64,000 bases of DNA from the NCBI GenBank assembly GCA_963693315.1, contig OY856186.1, positions 384,250,215 through 384,314,214 on the forward strand. Direction: 5' to 3'. The stretch is from Diogma glabrata (Eukaryota > Arthropoda > Insecta > Diptera > Cylindrotomidae). Position numbers and translations under genes: made by a program. The notes under the pieces are model-generated. The model had not been told where the DNA came from. It did not search any database and worked only from the letters and a program-made list of their open reading frames with translations. This document shows, one piece after another, positions 36,300-46,819 of the stretch. Position 1 is the first letter of the stretch, and every line of letters begins with the position of its first letter.

Positions 36300-36735
36300 T
36301 TAGATAATTTGACTTTTTAAAATTTTATAATAATTAAAAAAAATTTTAGTCAAACGGAGATTTTTTGTTTAAATTTTTATTATCATAAAAAAATTTTTTG
36401 TTTACCATTCTTTATTATAAAAAAAAAATATCATATGTTAATTTTTATTTTTATTAAAAAAGAAATTTTATTAATTTATTATATAAATTGAGAAAAATTA
36501 ACTTAAATGTAATTTGTTCATTTAAACTGAAATTTTTATATATTATTTTTTTTTAAATTATCCATTTATAATTAGTTATGATTCTAGAAATTTCATTTAT
36601 TATTATTTAAAATTTATTAATTAATTTATTAAAAATATCTTATATATTGTCTTACTTAATAAAAATTAAAATTTTCTTTATTTATTTGAAAAGTATCTTA
36701 ACTATTACAAAGGTTTAATAATAAAAATTTTTTGT
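36300..36735. other. Extremely AT-rich internal segment
   Basis: Inside the LTR element, nearly pure A/T with short runs (TTTATTA, AAAATTTTT). It sits where gag and most of pol would be expected, so it may mark the deletion scar or a filler. No frame is supported. Confidence 0.5.
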
Positions 36736-36963
36736 TTAAACTGTTGAAATTGTCGTTTTGGTTATTTCTTTACGTACGGTTTTTTGAAAATAACCCTTTA
36801 ATCTAAAGATTATATATATAATTATCAAGACTACTATCGTTACAAATATGATAATCTCGTATTTGTTTATTGGTGACGTGTTTTCTGATATGTTCGTTGA
36901 CGAATTGGGTCCATTTGTAATGAACACTTCTTCTTCCTTTTGCTTTTGAGCTGAGTTTCCCAT
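36736..36963 (-). CDS. Small ORF: MGNSA start and one membrane helix
   Basis: 75 residues. It starts MGNSA, which fits an N-myristoylation signal, followed by a charged segment (QKQKEEE). One clear membrane segment follows (EIIIFVTIVVLIIIYIIF, about residues 36-54), then a basic tail (KTVRKEITK). It is the first frame after the 5' LTR and primer-binding site on the minus strand, where gag usually begins. I recall similar short membrane-protein frames ahead of gag in some insect gypsy elements, but cannot name this one. An overlapping frame (36803-37036) is basic and probably a shadow. Function unknown. Confidence 0.45.
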   Translation of the reverse strand: MGNSAQKQKEEEVFITNGPNSSTNISENTSPINKYEIIIFVTIVVLIIIYIIFRLKGYFQKTVRKEITKTTISTV

Positions 36964-37179
36964 TTTTCAAGTAACGTTTTGAATGTGTGGATTTAAATTT
37001 GTATAATTTCACTCCTTCTGTTATTGTCAATTCCAATTTGTATTTTCCAGTTGATTGTTCGTACTTGATTTAATTCAAAATAAATTTAATAATCGGTATT
37101 TGCTTCTTCATCAAATTATAACTTCAATAATTGTCATCTATTGTTGCGATTCTTTGGGCAAGATTCCAGTTTTAGTTCG

Positions 37180-37197
37180 TGAATGGCAAGTTCGCCA
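37180..37197 (-). other. Primer-binding site candidate
   Basis: Minus-strand TGGCGAACTTGCC begins at the base next to the 5' LTR. TGGCGA at this position is what a tRNA ending in TCGCCA would prime, as in some gypsy-group elements using tRNA-Arg. The match beyond six bases was not verified. Confidence 0.55.
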
Positions 37198-37978
37198 TGT
37201 GGTGGGTGTACACCAAATGATCGTTCTCTATATCGTGAGTAAACGATATTTGTGCACTACCTTGATCTGACTGCGTATTTATTACTTATTATTTTAAACT
37301 TTTGATGGTGGTAAAATATACCACAAGAGATATTTTAACACTGCCCGTCTATACGTCCGTAAGTCCAGAACTGTCCGGCTTTTCAATGATACAGTTTGCC
37401 GAAACAACTTTGCACCAAGGAAAGAACCGTTAGACCCGTTTGACGTGCGTCAACTGAGGTCGTCGTGAGGATCAGAGAAAGTAAAACACTATTTTAAATT
37501 CAAACTGATTCTGATTTTTATTTGTTCGAAAACTTTCTTTTATACAATTTTTGGATTTGCATTTTCATTTTCCTAATCCCCACTTAAATCAATCAATATA
37601 TTTATTTCAAATTAATTATGCTAGAAAATGCAATTCTAGCAAAATGTACATATAATATATATGTCAATTTAATTACTTATTATTTTCCCCTTAATAAAAT
37701 CTGTGTCATCATAATTATTTACCTTTTGTTTTTATTTAAAAATTATTTAAAATTAGTTTCAATATTTTGAAACATGATATATGATGACACACTTTGAGTA
37801 ATGTATAATTCATAAAGTTCATAAAATTTCGCTTACTTATAATTGTAAACATATGAAATGTTGTTTACTAAATTATTATTATTTTGTTTTGATAAAAAGA
37901 AATTACGTCACGGGAATTCCTTTATAACTTATTATATGTGTTTTGATTTGGATAGGTAGATGTAGTAGTATCTCTACA
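37198..37978 (-). repeat. 5' LTR of Ty3/gypsy element
   Basis: Nearly identical twin of 33916-34695: one A/T substitution near the GATTTTTATTTG segment and one extra A in the TTTAAAAATTATT segment. The right edge abuts the ATAA target duplication. Confidence 0.9.
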
Positions 37979-38599
37979 ATAATCTAGTTTTTATCTCACA
38001 TACCAATCCCGATCATTAAGATTTCGCCACATTCTTTGTTCCTACTCGTAATCACTTAAAATTAACGTTTTTAAGCAAAAATATGCATATTTTCTTGTTA
38101 TGACACACTTGACGATTTTTTGATACACTTCCGGTACAGTTATCGAGCACATCGTCCTTTCGGCTCCTACCCTTGAATGTACCTATTTTTAGAAATCAAA
38201 ATTTTTAAAATTCCTTCGACAACTTTCTAGATTTCGTCCGACAGACAAACATTTTTTTTTGCTTTTTTGGTTATCGTTATGATCTAAAACGTCGAGAAAT
38301 GCCAAGAAAATTAGGGGCAAAAATTTCCCTTTTGGCCCATGAATGTAATACTTAGGTCTTTTAGACTAAAGTAATTGAAATTGTTTCAGTCAAAATGCAT
38401 ATACACTCAAGCTTTGTTGTGGGGCACGGTATTGGACTTTATGTGTGTGTTTCGTTGTATAGACGTTAACTTATAATATAAATATTACCCATCCTATGAA
38501 TTAATACAACAGTAGTCTAGAAATTTAATTTAAAAACAAATTTCCATATAAATATACGTTTTTACAGCTAAAAATAGACCTTAAGATTTGTTGACGCAC

Positions 38600-38870
38600 G
38601 GTGCGGTACAGTTATCGAACTTTTTGCTCTCGCCATTAACAAAATATGTTTTAAGAAAGTTTTGAAATTTGTTTAAATCACTGCAGCGGTTTGTTCGTTT
38701 TCTTTGCTTTTGATGTCTGGCCAGACAGCTGAACGGCTAGCAGACAAACGAATGTTTTTTTTGCGCTCATAGAATCGTTAGAATTACCGAAAACGTCGAG
38801 AAATTCCAAAAAAGGGGGTGTGAGATTTCCACATTTGACTCGAGATTGTAATACTCGAGTCAGATCGATG
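38600..38870 (+). repeat. Diverged direct copy inside foldback loop
   Basis: GCGGTACAGTTATCGAAC, ACAGACAA-type, AACGTCGAGAAAT.CCAA and TTGTAATACT.GAG blocks follow each other as in 38145-38360, but with many changes. This shows the arm sequence is itself duplicated within the loop. Confidence 0.6.
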
Positions 38871-40859
38871 ACATATATCTGAAGTAGACATAATTGGTAC
38901 ACAATCGGTACACATAGACACAATTGGTTTTCGATATAATATATTTTGTTCACCTAAAAACTCAATCCAGGAATGATTTGGAACCATCAAAATATTTGTA
39001 GCTTTTGGTACATTTTGCTGGATTGTTGAACATGAATTTGCTTGTCCTAAGGTTTGTGTAGTGGACGAACAAAAAGTTACAAAACAGAAAACAAATTTGT
39101 ATTTTTCTTAAACCGTTTAACCATTTGAATATTGTAGTTTAATTCGTAATTTGAATAACGTATAGTGTAGTGGCAATTTACTCCATTTAGAAATTGAACC
39201 CGCATTTTTATGTAGGCAATTATTCTTGAAATTACAAAACAGCTTTTGTTGCTGATCTCATAATATAGTTATCTCAACAGATTCTGAAATTAAGACCACA
39301 GAAAAGCGCAGGATCAATAATTATAAACACAATATTTTAATACAGAAAAGTTAAAACATTTATTTAAAACTCGCCATTATTTCGTCTCTTCAATTAACAC
39401 TTTATCACGTTCAATATATAATTGCTTTATCACTTGAATCGAAACTAAATCGTTTTCATTTAAAACTGATTCTTGATTCGCCCTAGTAGTTTCCCACCAT
39501 AAACTTCATTTAATAATATTATTCCAAACAGACGATTCTATATATGAACAATAGCAGTATAGTACAAGAACAACTTTTGATATTTAAAAACACTGCCTAT
39601 CAGCCGACCGATAGGATTTCAAAACCAAAATGTACCACTTAATCTACAGACATTCAAACTGGGTGGCAGATTATATTGTTTGGTTAAAAAGAGTTCTGGC
39701 CCTTTTTTTTTTATTTATGTATATGTTTATGTACTGCCTTTGTTTCCCATTTTTCTGTTAAACAATTTCGAATACGGTTAAAAGAGTTTTAAAACTACTT
39801 GGGTCTGAAAGACCTAGCCAAAAGTGAAATTCTTACCCCCACTTTTTGAACATTTCTAAACGTTTTAGGACCTACAGATTCTAAAAACGCAAAAAAGTAT
39901 ATGGGTGTCTGCCGGCCGGCCGGCCGTCACAACCAACAAAATCTAGAAAACAACTGGACGGATTTCAAAAATTTTTGTTTCTCAAAATAGGTATACTTGC
40001 ATGAGCCAACAGGACGATGTGTTCGCTAACTGTACCAGAAGTGTGTCAAAAAAATCATCAAGTGTGTCAAAACAAGGAAATTTGCATATTTTTTGCTTAA
40101 AAAACGTTCGTGATTACGGATTACGGATAGGATCATTAAATTTGGAGAAATCTTGATGGTCGGGGAATAGTATGTGAGACCAAAAACTAGATTATTGCAT
40201 TATAAAATTGTCAAAAAAATGTTGTAATGTGTGTCAAAAAATGATTTTCATTGTTTTACTCAATTTTTTGGAAAAAAATGAAATTAATTATTTGTTTGAC
40301 ATGAAATGCTATCGAACATGAAATTGGACATGGAAATTTTTGATTTTGTTATAATTTTTGAAATATTTTTGAGATTTTAAAAAAGTTTGTATTCTTGATT
40401 TTGTTATAATTTTTACAATTTTGAAAAAAATTTGCATTTTTCAATTTGTGAATTAAACAATTTTGCAATAGTTTTAGAATTTTGAAAAAGTTTCAATTTC
40501 AATTTTGATTGATTTTGTTATAATTTTTGGAATATTTTAAGAATTTTGAAAAATTTTTGAATTATGTATTTTTGCAATATTTTTAAAATTTTGAAAAAAT
40601 TTAAATTTTTGATTTTATTATATTTTAAAAATATATTTTATTTAATATTTTATTTAAAATTATTTAATATTTTTAGAATTTTGAAAAAAGTTTCAAGCTT
40701 TGGTTTTGTAATAATTTTTTGAATGTTTTTAGAACTTTAAAGAAAAGTTTAAACTTTTGATTTTATCATAAAATTTTTTTGCCTTAGGCTATATCAAAAT
40801 CCTTAACCCAGACCGAAGTCTTGATATCTCAGAGCTGTAAGGTTTAAGCCCCCTTCATA

Positions 40860-43230
40860 TTCTATGATTCAAATTTGTTTTTATTTTTACTTTGCTTTAA
40901 AAGACAGACTTATTAGATTCATGACATATACTCTAAAGTTTGCTCGAAAACTAATGGGCTAATTACAAATGATGTAATTTTTTTTGCATTTTTTAGTTGT
41001 AGATGAGATTTTTGGGCAAAGTAGTGGAAAAGTAAGTGGTCTCTCCAATAACCGTTTATTGGAAGCATAACCAACAACATAATTGTAAGCTCTGACATTC
41101 GATTTTACAGAAACACAGTACATATATGTTTTTTGTCTGGTTACTTCGATTATTAAGAAATAAATTATATTATTTTTCCATTGTCAAATTTACGTCTTTC
41201 GTAACATCCTTCGTTCATAATTCAAAGTTAGCTTGTCTGTCGAGGTACTGTTAATTTTTTAATTTTTCTCATTCTATGTATTCTAGTTTTTCTTATATGT
41301 ATTACATTGTTTTTATAACTTGCTTAATTCTTTTACGTCACACGCCAGTTGTTGTTTGTCAAAATGGAAATGGTGATGTTAATCAGGACAAGACCACTTA
41401 AAATAATATAAATTTAAAATGTCAAACGAAAAAAATATTGAATTTTTTTTAACAAAACAAACATCAATTTGTCGTTTTTCGTTTGCCAAGCACGCGTGTA
41501 ACAACTTGCTTTTTAAATTTGTGAAATAACTGTTTCATAGTTATGACAACCACTGAAATTTATTTTACGTACGTCATGTTTCAATGATCTGACATATAGA
41601 GCATTCATTAACTGTAAAAATTTTTTAATGCCGCAAAATGTTCATATTAAGCCAAATAGGAATCAATTTTTTCTGACTTATTTTGTCCGTACGTCTTTCA
41701 ACAAAATTAGATTATATTGAACCACAATCTCAACACTTATTTTTCACATAAAAGAAACAACTGCTCTTAACTCAGATCTCAATCAACATGTGTTCAATCA
41801 TAATCACAACATAATCCATAACGATTGACGATTACGCAAGCCGAAACATATTTTGATTTTTACATTTTACAACTGTTTCGTTTCATCTGAACTATAAAAC
41901 TTTATTTAACTTATCATAAATATCATTAGAATTTAATTATAGAACAGAAAAATAAGAAAAACAAATTTTAATTCGCTAATAAAATTCCTTAAATATTTTA
42001 TTTTTATTTAAAATTAAATGAAATCATTAAAAAAGAACTCAAATTAATTTATTCTTCTAACATTTTAATTATTTAGAATATAAAAAACAGAATCAATTAA
42101 ATTAACTTACTTTCTTTAATCGTACAATTTTTAAAATTTATTTTAAATTTACTTAAAACAAACAACAAATTTGAACACATCAAAAGTGAAATCGGACACC
42201 AATTTCAATTTTATATATAAAAAATTATTTCACTTATCACACTAAATTAAATCATTTAATTTAGTTTATAGTAATAACTTAAAATTGTTCACTATATTAA
42301 TTAATTTTAGCATCGATTATGATTTTTTATTATTTATGGATAAATAAAAAAAAAATTTTAACTGAAAACGATCAAACCGAACGAGAGCACGGAGCACGGA
42401 AAAACAAAAAAAACTTAACAAAATTTTTTGTTAATGAAAATTTTTTTTATTTTATTGTGATCGAGGCCCAAAGGCCTGTACGAAACTAAAATAAAATATA
42501 AAGCAAAAAAAAAAACATTTTTTTTCTGGTGTGCCAAAATTGTGAAAAATTTTTTTAAAGTTAAATAATTACAGTAGTGTAAAAATAGGTAAATTATGAT
42601 CACGACGCAAAGAATAAGAATTTTTCAAAATATTATTTCTGTTTTTAAATTGTGAATCCGCATTTGACTTACCGTGAATCATGAATGTTTTTATTTTTAG
42701 TGTTGCCAAATAAAAAAAAAATATTTTGTTGTTAAACGAAGTTGTTAGTTGTTCGTTTTTCAAACGATAAACTGTGAATGAAACGATATCTGAGTGGGTT
42801 TGTTTGGAAATGTTTACTTCAAAATAATTGAAAACAAGTTGCGATCAGCCAATATGTAAAAGTTTAACTTTAGATTTGACTGAATGTAAGTAAATCTCGG
42901 ATATGTTACCATTTTCTGTTATAGAATTCACTAGACTAAAATTCGAATTGATGTTTAATTTAATAATAATTTGTGTGACCAACGAAACTCAAAACTATTA
43001 GGACAATTGAAGCCATGATACCAATTCAAATCAGCAGTACTGAAAAGTGAGGATTCAAATTCGAAACCAAAGAATGAACTAAACAAATTTGTTGAGAGAT
43101 GCATTTTTAATGATTCATTTTTAATGATTCAATCATCTTTTCAAATTTCAGTCTAGTGAATTATCATTCTCGTTATATCTAGAGTAGGCAAAACAAGATC
43201 AAGTGGTAAAAGTTCTGTAATATACTTTTA
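40860..43230. other. AT-rich spacer, no gene recognised
   Basis: Unremarkable A/T-rich DNA, with short inverted bits and no conserved protein frame. The minus-strand frames near 42415-42763 are short and without motif. Confidence 0.5.
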
Positions 43231-43429
43231 TTGATGTGTTATGATATATTGAAGCTCCTCTATTGCCACACCTCCCGGTAAATTTACGGAACACTTATTT
43301 ACAATAAGCAACTTGCGTGCACATTTATGGACATAAATGGGTTTATTAATAATTTCCATTTTCAGATTATTACCCATGCAGGTTAAATGCCCATTTTGAG
43401 GTGGATCATCAAAATTCCACAGAGTCGGG

Positions 43430-44200
43430 AAACTTACGACTGCATTAGGAAATACTTTGATAGTTTTTAAGACATCTGGAGGCTGTTCTCAAGAAGGTGC
43501 ACTCCCTCCGCTGCTTTGGTCGATAGTTGCTGAAGATTTGCTAAATAAAATAAAATTCTGAATAATTCAGATTTAACCTAGGTAGGTCGATATAGCAATT
43601 AGGATGATAAATAAACGTAAATCTACTGCCAGTTAACAAAGCCAGGCAACCGTTTACCTTGTGATGAATTGGTTCAACAAAGTGGAGCTGTTTGTAAATC
43701 TACAAAAAATAGTTTCGTCTTTACTAACAAGTGTAGGTTCAATTTCGATGCTCATGCTTTTACCTGTGAATTAGGATACAAAAAGTTAAGGCAATGGAGA
43801 ACCTAGGTGGGATCCTGGACAGCAAACTCCCTTGAAACTCAAACTCACACAAAAAATCTATTTTAAACGAAGCACACATGGCTTTCTTCACCTGCAAAGA
43901 GTTGTTTGAACCTTGGAATTAGGCCTTAAAATGATACTTGGATTAGTTTAAAGAAAAATAAACAAAATGTCTTCTCTAGCAGTGGGTACAAAAATACAGA
44001 GACTTGTAGGTAATTCTCTTCCATTTCCCTCCATTGCACCTACACATTAGATCTGTAGCATCAGCAAGCGTTTACACCTGCAAATCGTCAAAAAACTTAA
44101 AATCTAAAGAATTTGGAGCTACAAAACGAAGTAGTACTACTGATTTAAACCAAAAATTGTCAAAATAAATGACAGTGGAGGTATAGAGATCGTTTTTACT
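43430..44200 (+). pseudogene. R1/Jockey-type LINE reverse transcriptase relic
   Basis: Plus-strand pieces in different frames follow LINE RT order. A block reading CSQEGALPPLLWSIVAEDL (43482-43538) equals the 'PQGGVLSPLLW' motif. Next comes a segment like 'W...N.VEL..N..K' near 43665-43700, a 'LG..LDSKL' region near 43800-43835, and 'K...A...CK.LFEPW' near 43865-43915. A block reading PLHLHIRSVASASVY (44030-44075) corresponds to the conserved 'PLHL.I...A....YR' of R1/Jockey-type proteins. Many stops and frameshifts mean it is dead. Confidence 0.6.
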
Positions 44201-44389
44201 TTTTGAGTTGTGATTTGGTTTATAAATGCTGCCTTTTCTTTTACGAGAAGATTGACAGTGATTGTTCCAATAGCATGAGACGACGTTGTTGAAGTAGCTC
44301 TTTAGGCAAGGCTCAGGCTAAGCAACAAGTTTTTTTTGAGCGCTTACTAATTGTTAAATAAGCCTAACAGTACGTCAATATTAATTCCA

Positions 44390-44960
44390 CTACAATCCTG
44401 TATATAAAATGCAGTTTGTTACTATCAAAATCCCACTATTCGTGTGATAACCTAGTGAAACTGTGAAAGAGAGAACTTGATTTGTACGGTATACGTTGTA
44501 TAACACATCAAGTTTACACCAAGGTATCTGGGTGTGTACCATTTAGATTGAGTTTTAGTTTGCTTTACAATTATGTAGCTCCATCGTGCTGGTCTTTAAG
44601 TTGAATCCCAACGGTTTTTGATGTCCAAAGATTCAGTCTATTTTATCTACAACATGAGGCTTTTTGGTTTAATGATACTTAATACTTACCGCATTCTTGT
44701 AATTGTGCTCCCAAGTTTTCAGCAACAACAATTATTTTATCATCAGCCTACGAAATCTTTTGGAAACCGTTCATCATACTCGTATCGAATACCGTATTTT
44801 GAAGTGTAAGACCGAGAACACATCCTTGCGCACCTTTCGTAATAGTCCGCTCCACTGAGCCTAGATAATCTATTAATTTTTCCTTGTATTTGCTTAAATA
44901 ACCACCCAGTAATCTTAAAAGTTGTAATGGATACTCGTCCTACATAGTGAGTTATTAACA
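44390..44960 (-). pseudogene. LINE reverse transcriptase relic, opposite strand
   Basis: The minus-strand frame reads GYLSKYKEKLIDYLGSVE, then GAQGCVLGLTLQNTVFD, then an ADD motif about 20 residues later, and downstream a region like 'LNLNG...PDTLV'. QGCVLG.TL.N is the RT motif B and ADD replaces the usual (A/Y)xDD catalytic box, as in R1/LOA-type elements. Stops interrupt it. It faces the plus-strand LINE relic to its left, so two truncated LINEs converge here. Confidence 0.6.
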
Positions 44961-45420
44961 GAAAGCAATCGGAGGCGAGCTTCAGTCATGTGTGTCCGAG
45001 TAATAATTTCCCCAAATCAGAACAAATAATCAAATATGCACGCAAATGAGACTGTATGATCGGAATGAAATAAGAAAAAACAAATAACAGGACTCCGACA
45101 ACCCCAGAGGCTGAAAAAACGATATAATTACACAAACAACAATATAGCTACAAGTGAGTTTTACTCACCCCATGGTTTTCCTAGATCCAACCTGTAATGA
45201 AGCGCTTCTTCGTTGTATAGCAACGAAGTGGCATAGCAGGTCGCGCAAATAGCGAGATTTATTTATAGCCCCATACTAGCTTCGATCCATGGGAACGAGC
45301 AAGAAATCCTGCCACTTCAACACAAATAACCAATAGTACGCGAGAAACTTGATGAGAACGGCAAATATAAAAGAAACAAGTGAATTAACTAGACTCTAGC
45401 GACCCTCATACAGGAAAGAA
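44950..45420 (+). repeat. Interspersed repeat family, two copies
   Basis: Segments 44960-45110 and about 45290-45420 share CAAATAATC/CCAATA, ACGC.AATGAGACT-type, AAAACAAAT and ACTC.GCGACC-type blocks with each other. The first also matches 63820-64000 (GGCGAGCTTCAGTC.TGT..GTCCG, TTTCCCCAA, CAAATAATCA, ACATGCAAAT). This is a short dispersed family of unknown class, possibly a LINE 3' UTR. Confidence 0.5.
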
Positions 45421-45439
45421 CCACGATCATCACGTCCAA

Positions 45440-45620
45440 CCCCATATCTTGAACATGCTCACACGCTCTCGCACCTCACACACTCGCTCATTCACACACT
45501 TTCGCACTTCATCCAATCCCACACCTACACGCCATCCATATTCCCATACACTCACGCTTGCATACACACGTCCATGACCATATGTACATCCACATCCCAC
45601 TCAACAGTTACCCCATTCGT
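45440..45620. repeat. CAC/ACTC-rich imperfect microsatellite
   Basis: A pyrimidine-biased stretch of CACAC, CTCAC and ACATCC words with no strict period. A similar short stretch lies at 46440-46515. Locally it is much less AT-rich than its surroundings. Confidence 0.7.
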
Positions 45621-46819
45621 ACGCTCATTCACCAAACTTACTCGAACGTATGCTTCATCCATAATGCTATATTATTAAAAGTGGTTCTGACATTCTCAAC
45701 GTTGAATTGCGTTTGCAGATTTGGTAGTTGATTCAATGGAAAAAAGAAAAAAAACAAAGAAAATAAAAGCATCTCATACACACCACTTGTAGCAGCCAAG
45801 CTGCCGTTGTCAATCAGGCAGATTAGCAGGATAATATTTTAATAAGGGTTGTTATGTGATACATAATTGGAGTACCGTTCAAGATTAGCAGGTAAGAGTA
45901 TATATACTTGCAGGTTTAATTTGAACATTCTGAATTTCCTGATATGAGGTGAGATGTTCCAGGCGACACTTCAAACGTCAGGATTTACTAAAACCCGTCC
46001 AACTGTTTCCTCTAGTATAGACTGATCATACTGGTGCAACTCATACCATGAGTCCATTAACGACGACAGTATAGCTGTAACGTAGTGCCAGAAGTAACAC
46101 ATTGACAACGCATTATCCGTTGAGATTCATTAATTGAACTAAATATTTGTAGGATAATCTGAGACGGATGATATTAGTTTTTTAATCGACCATGTCCTCG
46201 GGTACTACTCTGGTCGTGGTCGCTAAATCATGAATGGTGGTTCTGTTTTTAATCCATCACTAAACTCCCATCAAACTAAATCAATTGATACGTGGAATAC
46301 TACTAAGACATCCCTCTGTTTCTAATTATAATTCAAGCTAAGTTTTTTTATAATGAAAATCTATTAATTTATAATAATAAAAGTGTAGGCTTTTAATATT
46401 TATTAAAAAGCTCTAATTTACATGTTTCCGATTAAATTCTGACATTCAGACACGCATATATCTATTACACCCGCACATCCATACCCATAGTCGCACACAC
46501 ACATAACCATACCCAAGAAGTAATGAAATTGACTCACCCCATGTTGTAGTTCATCCCCTTCCAAATCCTATCCCATTAGCTGCTCATATTAATTCCCGAA
46601 TAACAATTGTATACAAGGCAGCAAAAAAAAAACTGAAGAAACTGCCACAAAAATAGCGGTATCCAAGAAAAAAACCCAGACAGATGGTGGCAGAAAATCG
46701 TTCCCAATTCAGCAGATATAATCAAAACTGAGCGTTGATTGGACAACACTTCTTCGTATTGAGAGAAACAGTTGCCGCTTCCTTTCGTAATCTTCGCCTT
46801 GACAAATATTCTCCTCACA

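Larger units (their letters stand above)
33916..37978 (-). mobile_element. Ty3/gypsy retrotransposon, internally deleted
   Basis: LTRs 33916-34695 and 37198-37978 (780 and 781 bp) start TGTGGTGGGTGTACACC and end TATCTCTACA on the plus strand. By eye I found only two differences between them, so insertion is recent. The 4-bp direct repeat ATAA flanks the element (33912-33915, 37979-37982). Coding is on the minus strand. TGGCGAACTTGCC directly follows the 5' LTR (primer-binding site), and a purine tract AAAAAAAGGAAGGGAAG directly precedes the 3' LTR (34696-34712). Only about 2.5 kb of internal DNA remains: gag, protease, RT and the integrase catalytic core are absent. Confidence 0.9.
32971..40825. 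mobile_element. Large foldback repeat split by an LTR element
   Basis: The left arm (32971-33915, continuing at 37979-38350) is inverted at about 39810-40825. The outer ends are CTGGGTTAAGGATTTTGATA at 32977 and TATCAAAATCCTTAACCCAG at about 40792. Both arms carry A/T-rich tandem blocks (TTTTGTTATAATTTTT) and then conserved blocks ACTAGATTATTGCAT, TGACACACTTGACGATTTTT and CGGTACAGTTATCG. A loop of about 1.4 kb lies at 38400-39800. A diverged direct copy of the CGGTACAGTTATCG block lies at 38600-38860. A third arm copy is at 58985-59545. No protein is encoded. Confidence 0.7.

Noticed and set aside
46576..46818. 80-codon minus-strand frame with a Phe/Cys-rich C-terminus
   Set aside because: The hydrophobic end comes from a poly-A run. 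No family pattern on either strand convinced me.
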